Shown here piece by piece: positions 26,312 through 36,558 of a DNA stretch of 64,000 bases. The notes below the pieces were generated by a model. It made no database searches. It was given only the letters and a program-made list of their open reading frames with translations, and was not told the DNA's origin. Each line of letters opens with the position of its first letter. Positions within the stretch are counted from its first letter, which is position 1. The position numbers were made by a program, and so were the translations under genes. This DNA comes from Paraburkholderia ginsengiterrae (GTDB taxonomy: Bacteria; Pseudomonadota; Gammaproteobacteria; Burkholderiales; Burkholderiaceae): NCBI RefSeq assembly GCF_001645125.1, contig NZ_LXKA01000011.1, positions 62,001-126,000 of the forward strand, written 5' to 3'.

Positions 26312-26737
26312 ATGAATACTGACAGCCTGACTCGTTCTTCCGCATGCACATGGAATCAAACCGGCGCACGGCGGCCAGGAGACAACTCCGTCGGCACTTC
26401 CTGTGAGCCCATTGAACACTTCGAACTCCGCTATCTACATGCACTATCCGATGAGGGTGTCGACCTTCACGCGTTTCTGGACAGCTGGCGCCGGGCGATG
26501 GAAGACGACCTTGAGCACCTCGCTGAGTTGCGTCGGGAAGGCGGCGTCGATCGTCTTCGCGATCTGTTGCATAGGTTGAGTGGCGCCGTAGGTCTGGTCG
26601 GCGCACACAGCTTGATGGAAGCGCTGCGGCGTGCGAGTGCTGCGCCGCTGGAACACAACGCAAGCGCCATTGAAGGACTGATGGAGCGTGCGCGAACTCT
26701 CGTCGCGCAACTCGAGAGAGCGGTCAACACCAACTGA
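26312..26737 (+). CDS. HPt (histidine phosphotransfer) domain protein
   Basis: A 141-residue protein: about 35 residues of polar N-terminus and then a helical HPt domain. The active-site helix is LRDLLHRLSGAVGLVGAHSL, with phospho-acceptor His87, which lines up with the HPt consensus AHxLKGxAxxLGA. It probably carries phosphate between a hybrid sensor kinase and the response regulator encoded immediately upstream in the same transcript. A terminator follows 10 bases after the stop, closing this two-gene unit. Confidence 0.82.
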   Translation: MNTDSLTRSSACTWNQTGARRPGDNSVGTSCEPIEHFELRYLHALSDEGVDLHAFLDSWRRAMEDDLEHLAELRREGGVDRLRDLLHRLSGAVGLVGAHSLMEALRRASAAPLEHNASAIEGLMERARTLVAQLERAVNTN

Positions 26738-26747
26738 TGGCAAAAAA

Positions 26748-26770
26748 AAGCCCGACCAATGGTCGGGCTT
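26748..26770. terminator. Bidirectional terminator between the HPt gene and acnA
   Basis: AAGCCCGACC / GGTCGGGCTT with a 3-base loop, preceded by A7 on the plus strand. It can therefore end the minus-strand acnA transcript strongly (T run) and the plus-strand HPt transcript. Confidence 0.85.
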
Positions 26771-26841
26771 CAAAGTCGGCTGCGTCCTCCACAGGACGCA
26801 GCCCCTGCAAAACGGCCGGGCCGTTTGCGTTACCGCCAGGC

Positions 26842-29559
26842 TTAAGCAGCCAGCAGCGAACGCAGCACGAACGGCAGAATCCCGCCGTGCTTGTAGTAGT
26901 CGACTTCGATCGGCGTGTCGATACGCAGCAGCACCGGCACGCGCTTTTCCTTGCCGTCCTTGCCGCGGATCACCAGCGTCACTTCCTGTTGCGGCTTGAA
27001 GTCGTCGCCCAGGCCTTCGATGTCGTACGTTTCTTCGCCGGTGATGCCGAGCGATTGCACGCTATCCGAGCCCTTGAACTGCAGCGGCAGAACGCCCATG
27101 CCGACCAGGTTCGAACGGTGAATCCGCTCGAAGCTGCGTGCGACCACGGCCTTCACGCCCAGCAGTTGCGTACCCTTCGCAGCCCAGTCACGCGACGAGC
27201 CCGTGCCGTACTCTTCGCCCGCGAACACGATGGTCGGCGTGCCGGCGTCGATGTACTTCATTGCTGCGTCATAGATCGACTCTTGTTCGCCGCTCGGCTG
27301 ATGAATCGTCAGGCCGCCTTCCACGCGCGAGCCGTCTGCCTTCGCCGGAATCATCAGGTTCTTGATCCGGACGTTCGCGAACGTGCCGCGCATCATCACG
27401 TCGTGGTTGCCGCGGCGCGAGCCGTAGCTGTTGAAGTCGGCCTTCTGCACGCCGTTTGCCTTCAGCCACTTGCCTGCCGGCGAGTCTTCCTTGATCGAGC
27501 CAGCCGGGCTGATGTGGTCGGTCGTGACCGAGTCACCGAAGATGCCCAGTGCGCGCGCGTTCTTCACCGCTGCGATGCTGTCAGCCGGCGTCATCGAGAA
27601 GTCGCTGCCGAAGAACGGCGGCTCAGCGATGTAGGTCGACTTCGGCCAGTCGTAGACCTGACCTTCTTCGCCTTCAATCTTGCTCCACAGGTCGCCCTTC
27701 TTGGTCAGCGACGAGTAGTTCTTGCGGAACGCGTCTGCGTCCAGTGCGAACTTGAGCAGCGCGTCGACTTCTTCGCTGGTCGGCCAAATGTCGCCCAGGT
27801 AGATGTCGCGGCCGCCTTTGCCCTTGCCGACCGGTTCGGTCATCAGGTCGCGCGTGATGTTGCCGGCGATCGCGTAAGCGACGACCAGCGGCGGCGAAGC
27901 CAGGAAGTTGGCGCGGATATTCGGGTGAATACGCGCTTCGAAGTTACGGTTGCCCGACAGCACTGCCGCCGCGACGATGTCGTTCTTCGTGATCGCTTCG
28001 TTCAGCTCCGGCGTCAGGTCGCCCGCGTTACCGATACAGGTCGTGCAACCGTAAGCGGCCAGCGTGAAGCCGAGCTTGTCCAGGTACTTCATCAAGTCGG
28101 TCTTCGTCAGGTATTCCGTGACGATACGCGATCCCGGAGCCAGCGAGGTCTTGATGTGCGGAGCGACTGTCAGGCCGGCTTCGACAGCCTTCTTCGCCAG
28201 CAGGCCGGCGGCCAGCAGCACGCTCGGATTCGAGGTGTTCGTGCACGACGTGATCGCGGCGATCAGCACATCGCCGTTCTTCACATCGACGCCGTTGGTC
28301 GTCGTGTATTGCGTGTCCAGATCGGCTTCTTTCTTCGCAAAGCCGTTCTCGGCCACCGGCTTCGAGAACAGGTCGCTGAAGGTCGACTTCACATGACCGA
28401 TTTCGATACGGTCTTGCGGGCGCTTCGGACCTGCCAGCGACGGCGTCACCGTGCCGAGGTCCAGCGTGACGACCTTGGTGTAATCGATCTGGCCAGCCTT
28501 CGGAATACCGAACAGACCTTGCGCCTTGAAGTAGTTTTCGAAGGCGGAGATTTCTGCGTCGGTGCGGCCCGTGCCCTTGAAGTAGTCGATGGTTTTTTCG
28601 TCGACCGGGAAAAAGCCCATGGTTGCACCGTATTCCGGCGCCATGTTGCCGATCGTCGCACGATCCGGCAGCGACAGCGACTTCGTGCCTTCGCCGAAGA
28701 ACTCGACGAACTTGCCGACAACCTTTTCCTTGCGCAGCAGTTCGGTCACGGTCAGGACCAGGTCGGTTGCCGTCAAGCCTTCGCGCAGCTTGCCCTTCAG
28801 TTCGACGCCAACCACGTCCGGCGTCAGGAAGTACACCGGCTGGCCGAGCATGCCGGCTTCCGCTTCGATACCGCCCACGCCCCAGCCCACCACGCCGATA
28901 CCGTTGATCATGGTGGTGTGGCTGTCGGTGCCGACCAGCGAATCCGGGTAGTACACCGTGTCCGAGCCGTCAGCCTTCTTGTGCACGCCGCGTGCGAGGT
29001 ATTCCAGGTTCACCTGGTGAACGATACCGACGCCCGGCGGCACGACCTTGAACGTGTCGAATGCCTGCATGCCCCACTTCATGAACTGGTAGCGCTCGTT
29101 GTTGCGCTGGAATTCCAGTTTCATGTTCAGGTCGAGCGCGTTCTTTTCGCGGAAGTGATCGATCTGCACCGAGTGGTCGACGACCAGATCGACCGGGACC
29201 AGCGGCTCGATCGACTTCGGATCCTTGCCCATGTGCTTCGCGACACCGCGCATGGCAGCGATGTCGGCGAGCAGCGGCACGCCGGTAAAGTCTTGCAGCA
29301 CGACGCGCGACACGACGAACGGGATTTCGTCGACGCGGGAGGCGGTCGGCTTCCAGTTCGCCAGTTGCGTGATGTGTTCTTCGGCGATCTTCTTGCCGTC
29401 GTAGTTACGCAGCACCGATTCCAGCACGATACGGATCGAAACCGGCAGGCGGTCGATCTTGATGTTCAGTGCCTTGCCGAGTTGCGGCAGGGAGTAGAAC
29501 TTGCCTTTGCCGGAACCGCTGTCGAATTCCTTGAGCGTTTTGTGGAGGTTGTGGGCCAT
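26842..29559 (-). CDS. acnA: Aconitate hydratase A
   Basis: A 905-residue monomeric aconitase of the AcnA/IRP type, interconverting citrate and isocitrate. The [4Fe-4S] cysteine ligands are in [11 protein letters not shown] (about residue 437) and [11 protein letters not shown] (about 503 and 506). Substrate-binding stretches include [19 protein letters not shown] and, in the C-terminal swivel domain, [16 protein letters not shown]. Together with prpD and prpC upstream in the same direction, it may also hydrate 2-methyl-cis-aconitate, but a separate AcnB/AcnD could exist elsewhere. Last gene of the minus-strand run, ended by the terminator at 26748. Confidence 0.97.
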   Translation of the reverse strand: MAHNLHKTLKEFDSGSGKGKFYSLPQLGKALNIKIDRLPVSIRIVLESVLRNYDGKKIAEEHITQLANWKPTASRVDEIPFVVSRVVLQDFTGVPLLADIAAMRGVAKHMGKDPKSIEPLVPVDLVVDHSVQIDHFREKNALDLNMKLEFQRNNERYQFMKWGMQAFDTFKVVPPGVGIVHQVNLEYLARGVHKKADGSDTVYYPDSLVGTDSHTTMINGIGVVGWGVGGIEAEAGMLGQPVYFLTPDVVGVELKGKLREGLTATDLVLTVTELLRKEKVVGKFVEFFGEGTKSLSLPDRATIGNMAPEYGATMGFFPVDEKTIDYFKGTGRTDAEISAFENYFKAQGLFGIPKAGQIDYTKVVTLDLGTVTPSLAGPKRPQDRIEIGHVKSTFSDLFSKPVAENGFAKKEADLDTQYTTTNGVDVKNGDVLIAAITSCTNTSNPSVLLAAGLLAKKAVEAGLTVAPHIKTSLAPGSRIVTEYLTKTDLMKYLDKLGFTLAAYGCTTCIGNAGDLTPELNEAITKNDIVAAAVLSGNRNFEARIHPNIRANFLASPPLVVAYAIAGNITRDLMTEPVGKGKGGRDIYLGDIWPTSEEVDALLKFALDADAFRKNYSSLTKKGDLWSKIEGEEGQVYDWPKSTYIAEPPFFGSDFSMTPADSIAAVKNARALGIFGDSVTTDHISPAGSIKEDSPAGKWLKANGVQKADFNSYGSRRGNHDVMMRGTFANVRIKNLMIPAKADGSRVEGGLTIHQPSGEQESIYDAAMKYIDAGTPTIVFAGEEYGTGSSRDWAAKGTQLLGVKAVVARSFERIHRSNLVGMGVLPLQFKGSDSVQSLGITGEETYDIEGLGDDFKPQQEVTLVIRGKDGKEKRVPVLLRIDTPIEVDYYKHGGILPFVLRSLLAA

Positions 29560-29604
29560 GGTGTTTTCCTTGGTTTGATCGCGGAACTACAGTACTTAAC
29601 TTGA

Positions 29605-31056
29605 CTAGATGACGTACAGATCGACGTACTCATTGACCGGCATGGCTTCGAGTCGTGCCTGATCCAGCGACACGTCGAGAATCGCCAGTTGTTGCCTGAC
29701 CGGAAAGCGGCGCGCGAGGTTGGTCCTGAACTTCTCGACCAGCAACGGAATCCCGTCTTCGCGACGACGCTTATGACCGATCGGGTATTCGACTACGACT
29801 TCGTCGAATGACGACCCATCGTTGAATTCGATCGTCAGTGCATTGGCGATCGAGCGCTTCTCCGGATCGTGGTAATCCTTTGTGAACTGCGCGTCTTCGA
29901 CACATTCCATCTTCGCACGCAGCACATCGATGCGCGCGTCCTGCGCGATCGAATCTTCATAGTCCGCGGCCGTCAGGCGGCCGTGGATCAGCGGCACGGC
30001 GATCATGTACTGAATGCAGTGATCGCGGTCGGCCGGATTGTTCAGCGGACCTTTTTTGTCGATGATGCGGATCGCGGCCTCGTGCGTGCGGATCGTGATC
30101 TTGCGGATGTCTTCCACGCGGCGGCCGGCGGCGCTCAGCTGCGCATGCAGCGTCATCGCGGCTTCCACGGCGGTTTGCGCGTGGAATTCCGCCGGGAACG
30201 AGATCTTGAACAGCACGTTTTCCATCACATACGAGCCATACGGCCGCTGGAACCTGAACGCGTTGCCCTTGAAGAGCACGTCGTAAAAGCCCCACGTCTT
30301 GGCCGTCAGCACCGACGGATAACCCATCTCGCCGGTCTTCGCGATCAGCGCGAGGCGCACCGCACGTGAGGTCGCGTCGCCCGCCGCCCACGATTTACGC
30401 GAGCCGGTATTCGGCGCGTGGCGGTACGTGCGCAGCGCGTGCCCGTCGACAAACGCCTGCGACACCGCGTTGATCAGCTCGTCGCGCGTGAGGCCGAGCA
30501 ACTGGCCGACTACCGCCGTCGAGGCCAGTTTCACCAGCAATACATGATCGAGCCCGACCTTGTTGAAGGAGTTTTCGAGCGCGATACAGCCTTGAATTTC
30601 GTGCGCCTTGATCATGGCGATCAACAAGTCTTTCATCGCCAGCGGCTTTTTGCCCGCTGCGATGGCACTGCGCGAGAGCCAGTCGGCCGTCGCCAGAATC
30701 CCGCCGAGGTTATCGGACGGATGGCCCCATTCGGCGGCCAGCCATGTGTCGTTGAAGTCGAGCCAGCGGATCATGGCGCCAATGTTGAAGGCGGCCTGAA
30801 CCGGATCCAGCTGGAACGACGTGCCCGGCACCTTGGCGCCGTTGGGGACGATCGTGCCGGGCACGATCGGTCCCATCAGCTTGGCGCAGGCGGGGTAGGT
30901 CAGCGCCTCGAGTCCGCAGCCGAGCGTATCGATCAGACAGTGACGCGCGGTTTCCAGCGCGAGCGCGCTGTCGATCTGATAATCCAGAACGTAATCGACG
31001 ATATCGACCAGGACTGCGTCCGGGTCGGGTCGTACGTTGGAAATCGGAGCGGACAT
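29605..31056 (-). CDS. prpD: 2-methylcitrate dehydratase (MmgE/PrpD family)
   Basis: A 483-residue, Fe-S-independent dehydratase of the methylcitrate cycle, converting 2-methylcitrate to 2-methyl-cis-aconitate during propionyl-CoA breakdown. Typical PrpD stretches are visible: [36 protein letters not shown] (about 95-115), [19 protein letters not shown] and [20 protein letters not shown]. The length is standard. It lies 45 bases upstream of acnA and 25 bases downstream of the MliC-like gene, in an apparent operon with prpC. No prpB (methylisocitrate lyase) or prpR is in the window. Confidence 0.95.
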   Translation of the reverse strand: MSAPISNVRPDPDAVLVDIVDYVLDYQIDSALALETARHCLIDTLGCGLEALTYPACAKLMGPIVPGTIVPNGAKVPGTSFQLDPVQAAFNIGAMIRWLDFNDTWLAAEWGHPSDNLGGILATADWLSRSAIAAGKKPLAMKDLLIAMIKAHEIQGCIALENSFNKVGLDHVLLVKLASTAVVGQLLGLTRDELINAVSQAFVDGHALRTYRHAPNTGSRKSWAAGDATSRAVRLALIAKTGEMGYPSVLTAKTWGFYDVLFKGNAFRFQRPYGSYVMENVLFKISFPAEFHAQTAVEAAMTLHAQLSAAGRRVEDIRKITIRTHEAAIRIIDKKGPLNNPADRDHCIQYMIAVPLIHGRLTAADYEDSIAQDARIDVLRAKMECVEDAQFTKDYHDPEKRSIANALTIEFNDGSSFDEVVVEYPIGHKRRREDGIPLLVEKFRTNLARRFPVRQQLAILDVSLDQARLEAMPVNEYVDLYVI

Positions 31057-31081
31057 CGGGGTGCTTTCCTGATGTAACGGA

Positions 31082-31576
31082 TTAGTTGGTTTTGTTGATC
31101 GCGTTCGATTGCGTCGGAGCCGGCGCGCCTTGCGTCATGGCTGCCGTCTTGCACTCGTCGGCCAGACGCGAGCTGTCCTTGTCCGAGAACAACATGGCCT
31201 TCGTCGGGATCACGACGAGGTCCATGCCGGTAGCGGCGTCGTGGAAGCGGTCAGCGCCCGTGGTGGTCGATTCACGCGGCAAATTGTAGTTCTTGTTCGC
31301 CCAGTGAACCGTCACGATCTGGTCACGCTTCATGTCGCCCTTCAGGTCGAAAGACAGGCCTTCGTTGCACGACCATTTTTCCGCGCCGTCCGGCACCGGA
31401 TCGACCTTCGCTTCCTTGGCCGGATTCGGCTTGCGCTTGATCAGGCGTTTCGGTTGCGGGCGCTTGGCCACCGGTTTCGTAGCGGTGGTCGTCGTTTGTG
31501 CGGCGGCTTCAGTCGCGACAGTCAGCATCGTCGTGGACAGGGCGCCAATCACGGCGGCGATCATCAGCTTTTTCAT
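31082..31576 (-). CDS. Exported protein with an MliC-like domain
   Basis: A 164-residue protein with a signal peptide (residues 1-26, cleavage after AAA-Q). A Thr/Pro/Lys-rich basic linker follows (about 28-58, [14 protein letters not shown]), then a 70-residue beta-rich domain. That domain ([37 protein letters not shown] and ADECK) has the spacing of Cys, Gly and hydrophobic residues seen in MliC/PliC lysozyme inhibitors. Two Cys could form the usual disulfide. The family call is by pattern only. It lies inside the prpC-prpD run, 103 bases after prpC and 25 before prpD, so it is probably cotranscribed despite having no obvious metabolic link. Confidence 0.7.
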   Translation of the reverse strand: MKKLMIAAVIGALSTTMLTVATEAAAQTTTTATKPVAKRPQPKRLIKRKPNPAKEAKVDPVPDGAEKWSCNEGLSFDLKGDMKRDQIVTVHWANKNYNLPRESTTTGADRFHDAATGMDLVVIPTKAMLFSDKDSSRLADECKTAAMTQGAPAPTQSNAINKTN

Positions 31577-31679
31577 GGAGAAAACCTTTCTATCTAATTT
31601 CAGTTAAACATGACGCGGGCTACCGGTCCTGGCGACCGCGTGGTTGAACTGCACGCGCTTTGGAAGCGCACAGCGACCG

Positions 31680-32867
31680 CTATTTTCTCCTATTTAGCGG
31701 CAGGAACTTTAAATTCTCGGGGCCTGTGTAATTCGCGCTCGGACGGATGATCTTGTTGTCGATGCGCTGCTCGATAATGTGCGCGCTCCAGCCTGCAGTG
31801 CGGGAGATCACGAAGAGCGGCGTGAACATCGCGGTCGGCACACCCATCATGTGATACGAAACCGCGCTGAACCAGTCGAGATTTGGAAACATCTTTTTCA
31901 CATCTGCCATCACTGTTTCAAGTCGCTCGGCGATATTGAACAGCTTGAGGTTGCCTGCTTCCTTCGAGAGCTTCTTCGCGACTTCCTTGATGACCTTGTT
32001 GCGCGGGTCCGAAATCGTGTACACCGGGTGGCCGAAGCCGATCACCACTTCCTTGTTCTCCACGCGCCGGCGAATATCCGCCTCGGCTTCGTCCGGGCTC
32101 TGGTAGCGCGACTGGATCTCGAACGCGACCTCGTTGGCGCCGCCGTGCTTCGGCCCGCGCAGCGCGCCGATCGCGCCGGTGATCGCCGAATAGATGTCCG
32201 ATCCCGTGCCCGCGATCACGCGGCCGGTAAAGGTCGACGCGTTGAATTCATGCTCGGCGTACAGGTTCAGCGACACGTGCATCGCGTCGACCCATGCCTT
32301 CGACGGCTCCACGCCGTGCAGCAGATGCAGGAAATGGCCGCCGATCGAGTCGTCGTCGGTTTCGACTTCGATACGCTTGCCGTTGTGCGAGTAGTGGTAC
32401 CAGTACAGCAGCATCGAGCCGAGCGAGGCCATCAGCTTGTCGGCGATGTCGCGCGCGCCCGGCAGGTTGTGGTCGTCCTTCTCCGGCAGCACGGTGCCGA
32501 GCACCGAGACGCCGGTGCGCATCACGTCCATCGGGTGGGCGGCGGCCGGAATCCACTCGAGCGCGGCCTTCACGTTCGCGGGCAGGCCGCGCAGCGCCTT
32601 GAGCTTGGTCTTGTAGGCGCTCAGTTCGGCCGGGGTCGGCAGCTTTTCGTGCACCAGCAGGTAGGCGATCTCCTCGAATTCGCAGGCGCCTGCGAGGTCG
32701 AGAATGTCGTAGCCGCGGTAATGCAGGTCGTTGCCGGTCTTGCCGACCGTGCACAACGCCGTGTTGCCCGCCGTCACGCCGGACAGGGCGACGGATTTCT
32801 TCGGTTTGAAGCCGCCTTGGGGTTCGTTACCGCCTTGTGCACCGGCGGTTTGCGTTGTCTCGCTCAT
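31680..32867 (-). CDS. prpC: 2-methylcitrate synthase
   Basis: 395 residues from ATG 32867 ([13 protein letters not shown]), with GGGAGA upstream. The frame extends upstream across the neighbouring gene but that part is not credible. Citrate-synthase-fold enzyme condensing propionyl-CoA with oxaloacetate. Catalytic His regions are [17 protein letters not shown] and [11 protein letters not shown], with the Asp/His loop [13 protein letters not shown]. The dimeric PrpC-type opening [16 protein letters not shown] distinguishes it from the hexameric GltA encoded at 40304. It lies 25 bases downstream of the CitE-like gene. Confidence 0.94.
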   Translation of the reverse strand: MSETTQTAGAQGGNEPQGGFKPKKSVALSGVTAGNTALCTVGKTGNDLHYRGYDILDLAGACEFEEIAYLLVHEKLPTPAELSAYKTKLKALRGLPANVKAALEWIPAAAHPMDVMRTGVSVLGTVLPEKDDHNLPGARDIADKLMASLGSMLLYWYHYSHNGKRIEVETDDDSIGGHFLHLLHGVEPSKAWVDAMHVSLNLYAEHEFNASTFTGRVIAGTGSDIYSAITGAIGALRGPKHGGANEVAFEIQSRYQSPDEAEADIRRRVENKEVVIGFGHPVYTISDPRNKVIKEVAKKLSKEAGNLKLFNIAERLETVMADVKKMFPNLDWFSAVSYHMMGVPTAMFTPLFVISRTAGWSAHIIEQRIDNKIIRPSANYTGPENLKFLPLNRRK

Positions 32868-32892
32868 CTCCCGCAATCTCCTTTGTGCCTGC

Positions 32893-33900
32893 TCATTGCG
32901 CGTTAGCGCCCACTTTCGAAAAAAGCGGCGCGGCGTCTTGGGGGACGGCACGCCCGGTAGCCTGCGCGCGGCGCAGCACCGACCAGTAGTAGCGATAGCT
33001 GGCGCGGTCGTGCAAGGTGTCGCGATGGCGTGTCGGCCCCCATTGCGCGGACTGCGCGGCCAGCAGGATCTCGGTAGCCGTGGCGATTTCTTCGTCGCGT
33101 GGCGCGAATGCGGCGACGATCGCCTCGATCTGCGCCGGGTGGATGCTCCACATGCGCGTGTAGCCGAACTCGTTGCGCGCGCGCGTGGCGTCGTTCGCGA
33201 CCACGCTCATATCGCGCACTTCCGTGCTGACGTTGTGCGACGGCACTTTGCCGTGTGCATGACAAGCCGCCGAGATTTCCAGCTTCGCGCGCCGCACCAG
33301 CGGATGATCGAACTGGCCGGGCGAGCGCATGGCCGTATCGGGAATCGCGCCGTCGTGCGCCGAGACGAAATCCATCAGGCCGAAGCTCAGTGCCTCGACA
33401 CCCGGCAGCGCGGCCAGATCGAACACGCGCGCGAGCGCGCTGTGGGTTTCGATCAGCAATTGGACCGGCACGGGTTGCGTGATGCCGAGCTCGCGGCGCG
33501 TCGCCTCGATGAACGCGAGCATTTCGGCGGCGTCAGGGACGTTGCGGATTTTCGGCAGGGTGATGTAAGCAGGCGCTCGCTTCGCAGCGCGCAGAATGAG
33601 GCGGACGTCGTCGCGCCAGTGCACATGAGCGAAGTCGTGAATCCGCACACCGACGCGGCCAAAGCGGTCATGCTCGCTGCCCAGCAGCGAGGCGACCAGT
33701 TCCGCGTGTTCCGCCTCGCGGCCGACCTGCGCGCCGTCTTCGCAATCGAGCGTGATATCGAACACCGGGCCGAGTTGCTGCTGCAGCGCGAGCGATTTCA
33801 ACATCAGCTTCTCGCTGCCGGCGTAGTGATCGCAGGCAGGCAGCACAGCGGGCGGCACTTCGCCGTCAAACAGCACTTCGGCGGGTGTGAGGGCGCGCAT
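32893..33900 (-). CDS. HpcH/HpaI aldolase / CitE-like lyase
   Basis: A 335-residue TIM-barrel protein of the citrate lyase beta-subunit/malyl-CoA lyase family. The metal and CoA-site features are visible: [11 protein letters not shown] (about residues 47-57), ITLPKIRN (about 112), [10 protein letters not shown] (Glu ligand, about 147) and [14 protein letters not shown] (about 170), with [12 protein letters not shown] near 245. No citrate-lyase alpha or gamma genes accompany it, so it is more likely a free-standing CoA-ester lyase or thioesterase (malyl-, citramalyl- or methylmalyl-type) than part of citrate lyase. First gene of the prpC/prpD/acnA run. Confidence 0.85.
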   Translation of the reverse strand: MRALTPAEVLFDGEVPPAVLPACDHYAGSEKLMLKSLALQQQLGPVFDITLDCEDGAQVGREAEHAELVASLLGSEHDRFGRVGVRIHDFAHVHWRDDVRLILRAAKRAPAYITLPKIRNVPDAAEMLAFIEATRRELGITQPVPVQLLIETHSALARVFDLAALPGVEALSFGLMDFVSAHDGAIPDTAMRSPGQFDHPLVRRAKLEISAACHAHGKVPSHNVSTEVRDMSVVANDATRARNEFGYTRMWSIHPAQIEAIVAAFAPRDEEIATATEILLAAQSAQWGPTRHRDTLHDRASYRYYWSVLRRAQATGRAVPQDAAPLFSKVGANAQ

Positions 33901-33944
33901 CTTCGGCGTCAGGAGTGTGGGTAGTGTTTAGGGAAATCGGATTC

Positions 33945-33980
33945 GGGCGCGCTCTGCTGACACCTCAGCAAAGCGCGCCC
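33945..33980. repeat. 16-bp hairpin between mdh and the CitE-like gene
   Basis: GGGCGCGCTCTGCTGA (33945-33960) / TCAGCAAAGCGCGCCC (33965-33980) pair with one mismatch around a CACC loop. There is no T tract on either side, so this is a strong stem of unknown role in the 229-base gap, perhaps a transcript-stabilising or attenuating structure. Confidence 0.6.
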
Positions 33981-34068
33981 GGATCAGATGCGAACGCCGG
34001 CACTGGCGTGGCACATGACGGATTGAACCGCAAGATGCCACGTCGTACTGCTTGTACTGCATTCGCAC

Positions 34069-34113
34069 GAAAAAAACCGGAACCCGCCGCTGTGATGCTT
34101 CGGAGCTCCGGTT
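34069..34113 (-). terminator. Intrinsic terminator of mdh
   Basis: On the minus strand AACCGGA (34107-34113) pairs with TCCGGTT (34075-34081) and runs directly into a T7 tract (34070-34076). It lies within 60 bases of the mdh stop. Confidence 0.75.
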
Positions 34114-34129
34114 CGTCTGCATCAGCGGC

Positions 34130-35113
34130 TTAGCCGAGCAGGTGTTGAACGCCCTCGCGCTCTTCCAGCAGCTCGTTCAGCGTGCCGTCCATCTTCTCGC
34201 GCGAGAACGCGTCGATTGCCAGACCTTCGACGCGCTTGTACTCGCCGTTTTCGCACGTGACCGGCACACCGTAGATGATGTCTTCCGGAATGCCATACGA
34301 ACCGTCCGACGGGATACCCATGGTGACCCACTTGCCGTTCGTGCCGAGCACCCAGTCACGCACGTGGTCGATCGCAGCGTTAGCCGCCGACGCTGCCGAC
34401 GACAGGCCGCGCGCTTCGATGATCTCCGCGCCGCGCTTGCCGACGGTCGGGATGAACGTGTTGCGGTTCCACTCTTCGTCGTTGATCAGCTTGGTCAGGT
34501 CTTGACCTTCTGCTGTGGCGACGCGGAAGTCCGGGTACATGGTCGGCGAGTGGTTGCCCCACACCGCGAGCTTTTCGATCGAAGCGACCGGCTTGCCCGA
34601 CTTGGCTGCCAGTTGCGACAGCGCGCGGTTGTGGTCCAGACGCAGCATGGCGGTGAAGTTCTTCTTCGGCAGATCCGGCGCCGACTTCATGGCGATGTAC
34701 GCGTTCGTGTTGGCCGGGTTGCCGACCACCAGCACCTTCACGTCGCGGCTGGCGACGTCGTTCAGCGCCTTGCCCTGAACCGTGAAGATTTCCGCGTTGG
34801 CCGACAGCAGGTCCTTACGCTCCATGCCTTTCGAACGCGGACGCGCGCCGACCAGCAGGGCTACGTCTGCATCCTTGAATGCAACCTTGGGGTCGTCGGT
34901 GATCACGACGCCCGACAGCAGCGGGAATGCGCAATCATCCAGTTCCATCACGACGCCTTTGACGGCGCCTTGCGCTTGCGGCAGGTCGAGCAGTTGCAGG
35001 ATAACCGGCTGGTCCTTGCCGAGCAGATCGCCATTGGCGATGCGGAACAACAGGGAGTAAGCGATTTGACCTGCGGCGCCGGTGACGGCAACGCGCTTTG
35101 CGGGCTTAGCCAT
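34130..35113 (-). CDS. mdh: Malate dehydrogenase
   Basis: A 327-residue NAD-dependent malate dehydrogenase, oxidising malate to oxaloacetate. The N-terminal nucleotide motif is [20 protein letters not shown]. Substrate Arg residues lie in [15 protein letters not shown], and catalytic His is in [11 protein letters not shown] (about residue 190). GAAGQI with the long cMDH-like body places it in the betaproteobacterial/eukaryotic-cytosolic clade rather than the lactate-dehydrogenase-like clade. It faces away from gntR across a 487-base gap and has its own terminator, so it is separate from the CitE-like/prpC unit downstream. Confidence 0.97.
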
Positions 35114-35528
35114 TGAGAAATCTCCAGGACGATGCGTTAGACGCTAGGAAAAACGCCATTCTATATGCGCGTTCAGCGAAGCGTTGTGAAACACGGCGGA
35201 AATCACTCTTCGCGGACGGACTCGTAATCTGCCGGGCCCGAGTGGCGCGTTGCGGCGAGACCGCCGTGCCGGAAACCTGTACTGCCGAGCGGGAGGGCGG
35301 GCGCCGGGTAGCCGCTGCACGGTGCGGGCTCCTGCAAACAGCGCGTTTCGGCATGCGTCTGACCAGCGAATGGCGGCGAATCGAAACCTGAACTGCGTGG
35401 GAACAGCATGGTGCAGAGTGGCTGCCGGTGCGTCGCGGCGCTGCGTTCAGCCGCCTTCAAAAAACCCGCAAACCCTTGCTCGACAGGGAGTGTAGGAGTC
35501 GTCAGGCACAAAGTCAACATTATCTTAT

Positions 35529-35546
35529 GTCTTATATAAGACATAT
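35529..35546. promoter_or_regulatory. Perfect 18-bp palindrome, probable GntR operator
   Basis: ATGTCTTATATAAGACAT is a perfect 18-base dyad, 55 bases upstream of the gntR start, in an AT-rich island of an otherwise GC-rich region. Position and symmetry suit a GntR dimer and autoregulation; it could also reach the divergent mdh promoter. I saw no second copy immediately upstream of sdhC. Confidence 0.7.
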
Positions 35547-35554
35547 CTATTGAG

Positions 35555-35567
35555 GGAAAAACCCTAG
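35555..35567. promoter_or_regulatory. AGGG-A5-CCCT dyad near the gntR promoter
   Basis: AGGGAAAAACCCT, one A longer than the pair found at 5668 and 5693, followed here too by TAG. It is 34 bases upstream of the gntR start and 9 bases from the 18-bp palindrome. Presumably it is the site of a shared regulator. Confidence 0.5.
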
Positions 35568-35600
35568 ACGCATCCTAGCCCTTTATGATGAAATGCGCGC

Positions 35601-36401
35601 ATGAATGCGAACCCGGCGAACACGACGAATCCGAGCGGCCCGGCGGTCGCGGGAGAGGGTGTACCCGCTGCCGCCCCGGCCACCGCGCCTACTTTCAGCC
35701 CCTTGTACCAGCAGATCAAGGGGTTGATTACACAGAGCCTGGAAAGCGGCGAGTGGAAGCCCGGCGAGATCATTCCTAGTGAAGTCGAATTGGCGGCGAG
35801 ATTCAAGGTCAGCCAGGGAACGGTGCGCAAAGCGATCGACGAGCTGGCTGCCGACAACCTGCTGGTGCGCCGCCAGGGCAAGGGTACTTTTGTTGCGACG
35901 CACAACGAAGATCGCGCCCAGTTTCGCTTCCTCCGCTTACTGGCTGACGATGGTGCGGAGCACCCGCACGTCAGCCGCCTGCTTGAATGCCGGCGCTTGC
36001 GCGCTTCGGCGGACATTGCCCGGCAACTCGATCTGAAGCCGGCCGACCCGGTTGTGCTGATCAAGCGTTTGCTGCAGTTCGACGGCGAAGTGACCGTGCT
36101 CGATGAAATCTGGCTGCCCGGCGCGGTGTTCCGCGGGCTCACGCTCGAGCGCTTGTCGGAGTATAAAGGTCCCCTCTACGCGATGTTCGAGACGGAGTTC
36201 GGCACACGCATGATCCGCGCAACGGAGAAGATCCGCGCGGTGGCAGCCGAGCCGTCCGTAGCCGACCTGCTGAATGTGCCCGCTGGTTTTCCATTGCTGT
36301 CGGTCGAGCGCGTGTCCTATACATATGGAGACCGGCCGGTTGAGGTGCGCCGTGGTTGGTATGTCACAACCGGGTATTACTATCAGAACGATCTAAGCTG
36401 A
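35601..36401 (+). CDS. GntR-family regulator, HutC/FarR type, upstream of sdh
   Basis: A 266-residue protein with a Pro/Ala-rich N-terminal tail of about 30 residues. A GntR winged helix follows (about 35-100: PLYQQIKGLITQSLESGEWK, IPSEVELAARFKVSQGTVRK, RRQGKGTFVA), then a UTRA ligand-binding domain (about 120-260: HVSRLLECRRLRAS, PLYAMFETEFG, YYYQNDLS). It sits immediately before sdhCDAB in the same direction and divergent from mdh, so a role in sensing a TCA or related carboxylate is likely but unproven. The ATG at 35601 is chosen by the lack of a better internal start before the HTH. Confidence 0.9.
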   Translation: MNANPANTTNPSGPAVAGEGVPAAAPATAPTFSPLYQQIKGLITQSLESGEWKPGEIIPSEVELAARFKVSQGTVRKAIDELAADNLLVRRQGKGTFVATHNEDRAQFRFLRLLADDGAEHPHVSRLLECRRLRASADIARQLDLKPADPVVLIKRLLQFDGEVTVLDEIWLPGAVFRGLTLERLSEYKGPLYAMFETEFGTRMIRATEKIRAVAAEPSVADLLNVPAGFPLLSVERVSYTYGDRPVEVRRGWYVTTGYYYQNDLS

Positions 36402-36517
36402 GTGTGACTGTGTGAGGGCGCCACATCCCACGTGCGCGCCTGTTTGAGGGCGCCTTTATCGCGCTTGCTGTAACGGACCTGTGGTGGTTTTCGCTGCAGC
36501 GCGATATAAAAAGGCGC

Positions 36518-36523
36518 TAAAAT
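36518..36523 (+). promoter_or_regulatory. Possible -10 box of the sdh operon
   Basis: TAAAAT at 36518-36523, 35 bases before the sdhC ATG and within an AT-rich patch (ATATAAAAA just upstream). The -35 region has no good match, so this is a weak call. Confidence 0.35.
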
Positions 36524-36558
36524 TGCGGATTAGTGTGACTACATAGTAGGGGTCTAGC

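Larger units (their letters stand above)
35114..35600. other. Divergent mdh/gntR intergenic region
   Basis: A 487-base region with no supported gene. The mdh promoter must lie on its left. Near the right end an abrupt AT-rich island (35515-35570) holds an 18-bp palindrome and an AGGG-A5-CCCT motif (listed separately). Confidence 0.5.

Noticed and set aside
26737-29604. 955-codon open frame on the plus strand, antisense to acnA
   Set aside because: Its translation is Arg/His/Val/Asp-rich with no family resemblance, the typical shadow of a GC-rich gene. The acnA frame on the other strand carries all catalytic motifs.
32868-32951. N-terminal extension of PrpC by 28 codons
   Set aside because: It would overlap the upstream CitE-like gene. 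The internal ATG at 32867 has a GGGAGA ribosome site and gives the usual PrpC length.
36405-36465. GGCGCC-containing dyad as a gntR terminator
   Set aside because: Only a 6-bp self-complementary stem with a long loop and a 3-base T run; too weak to call.
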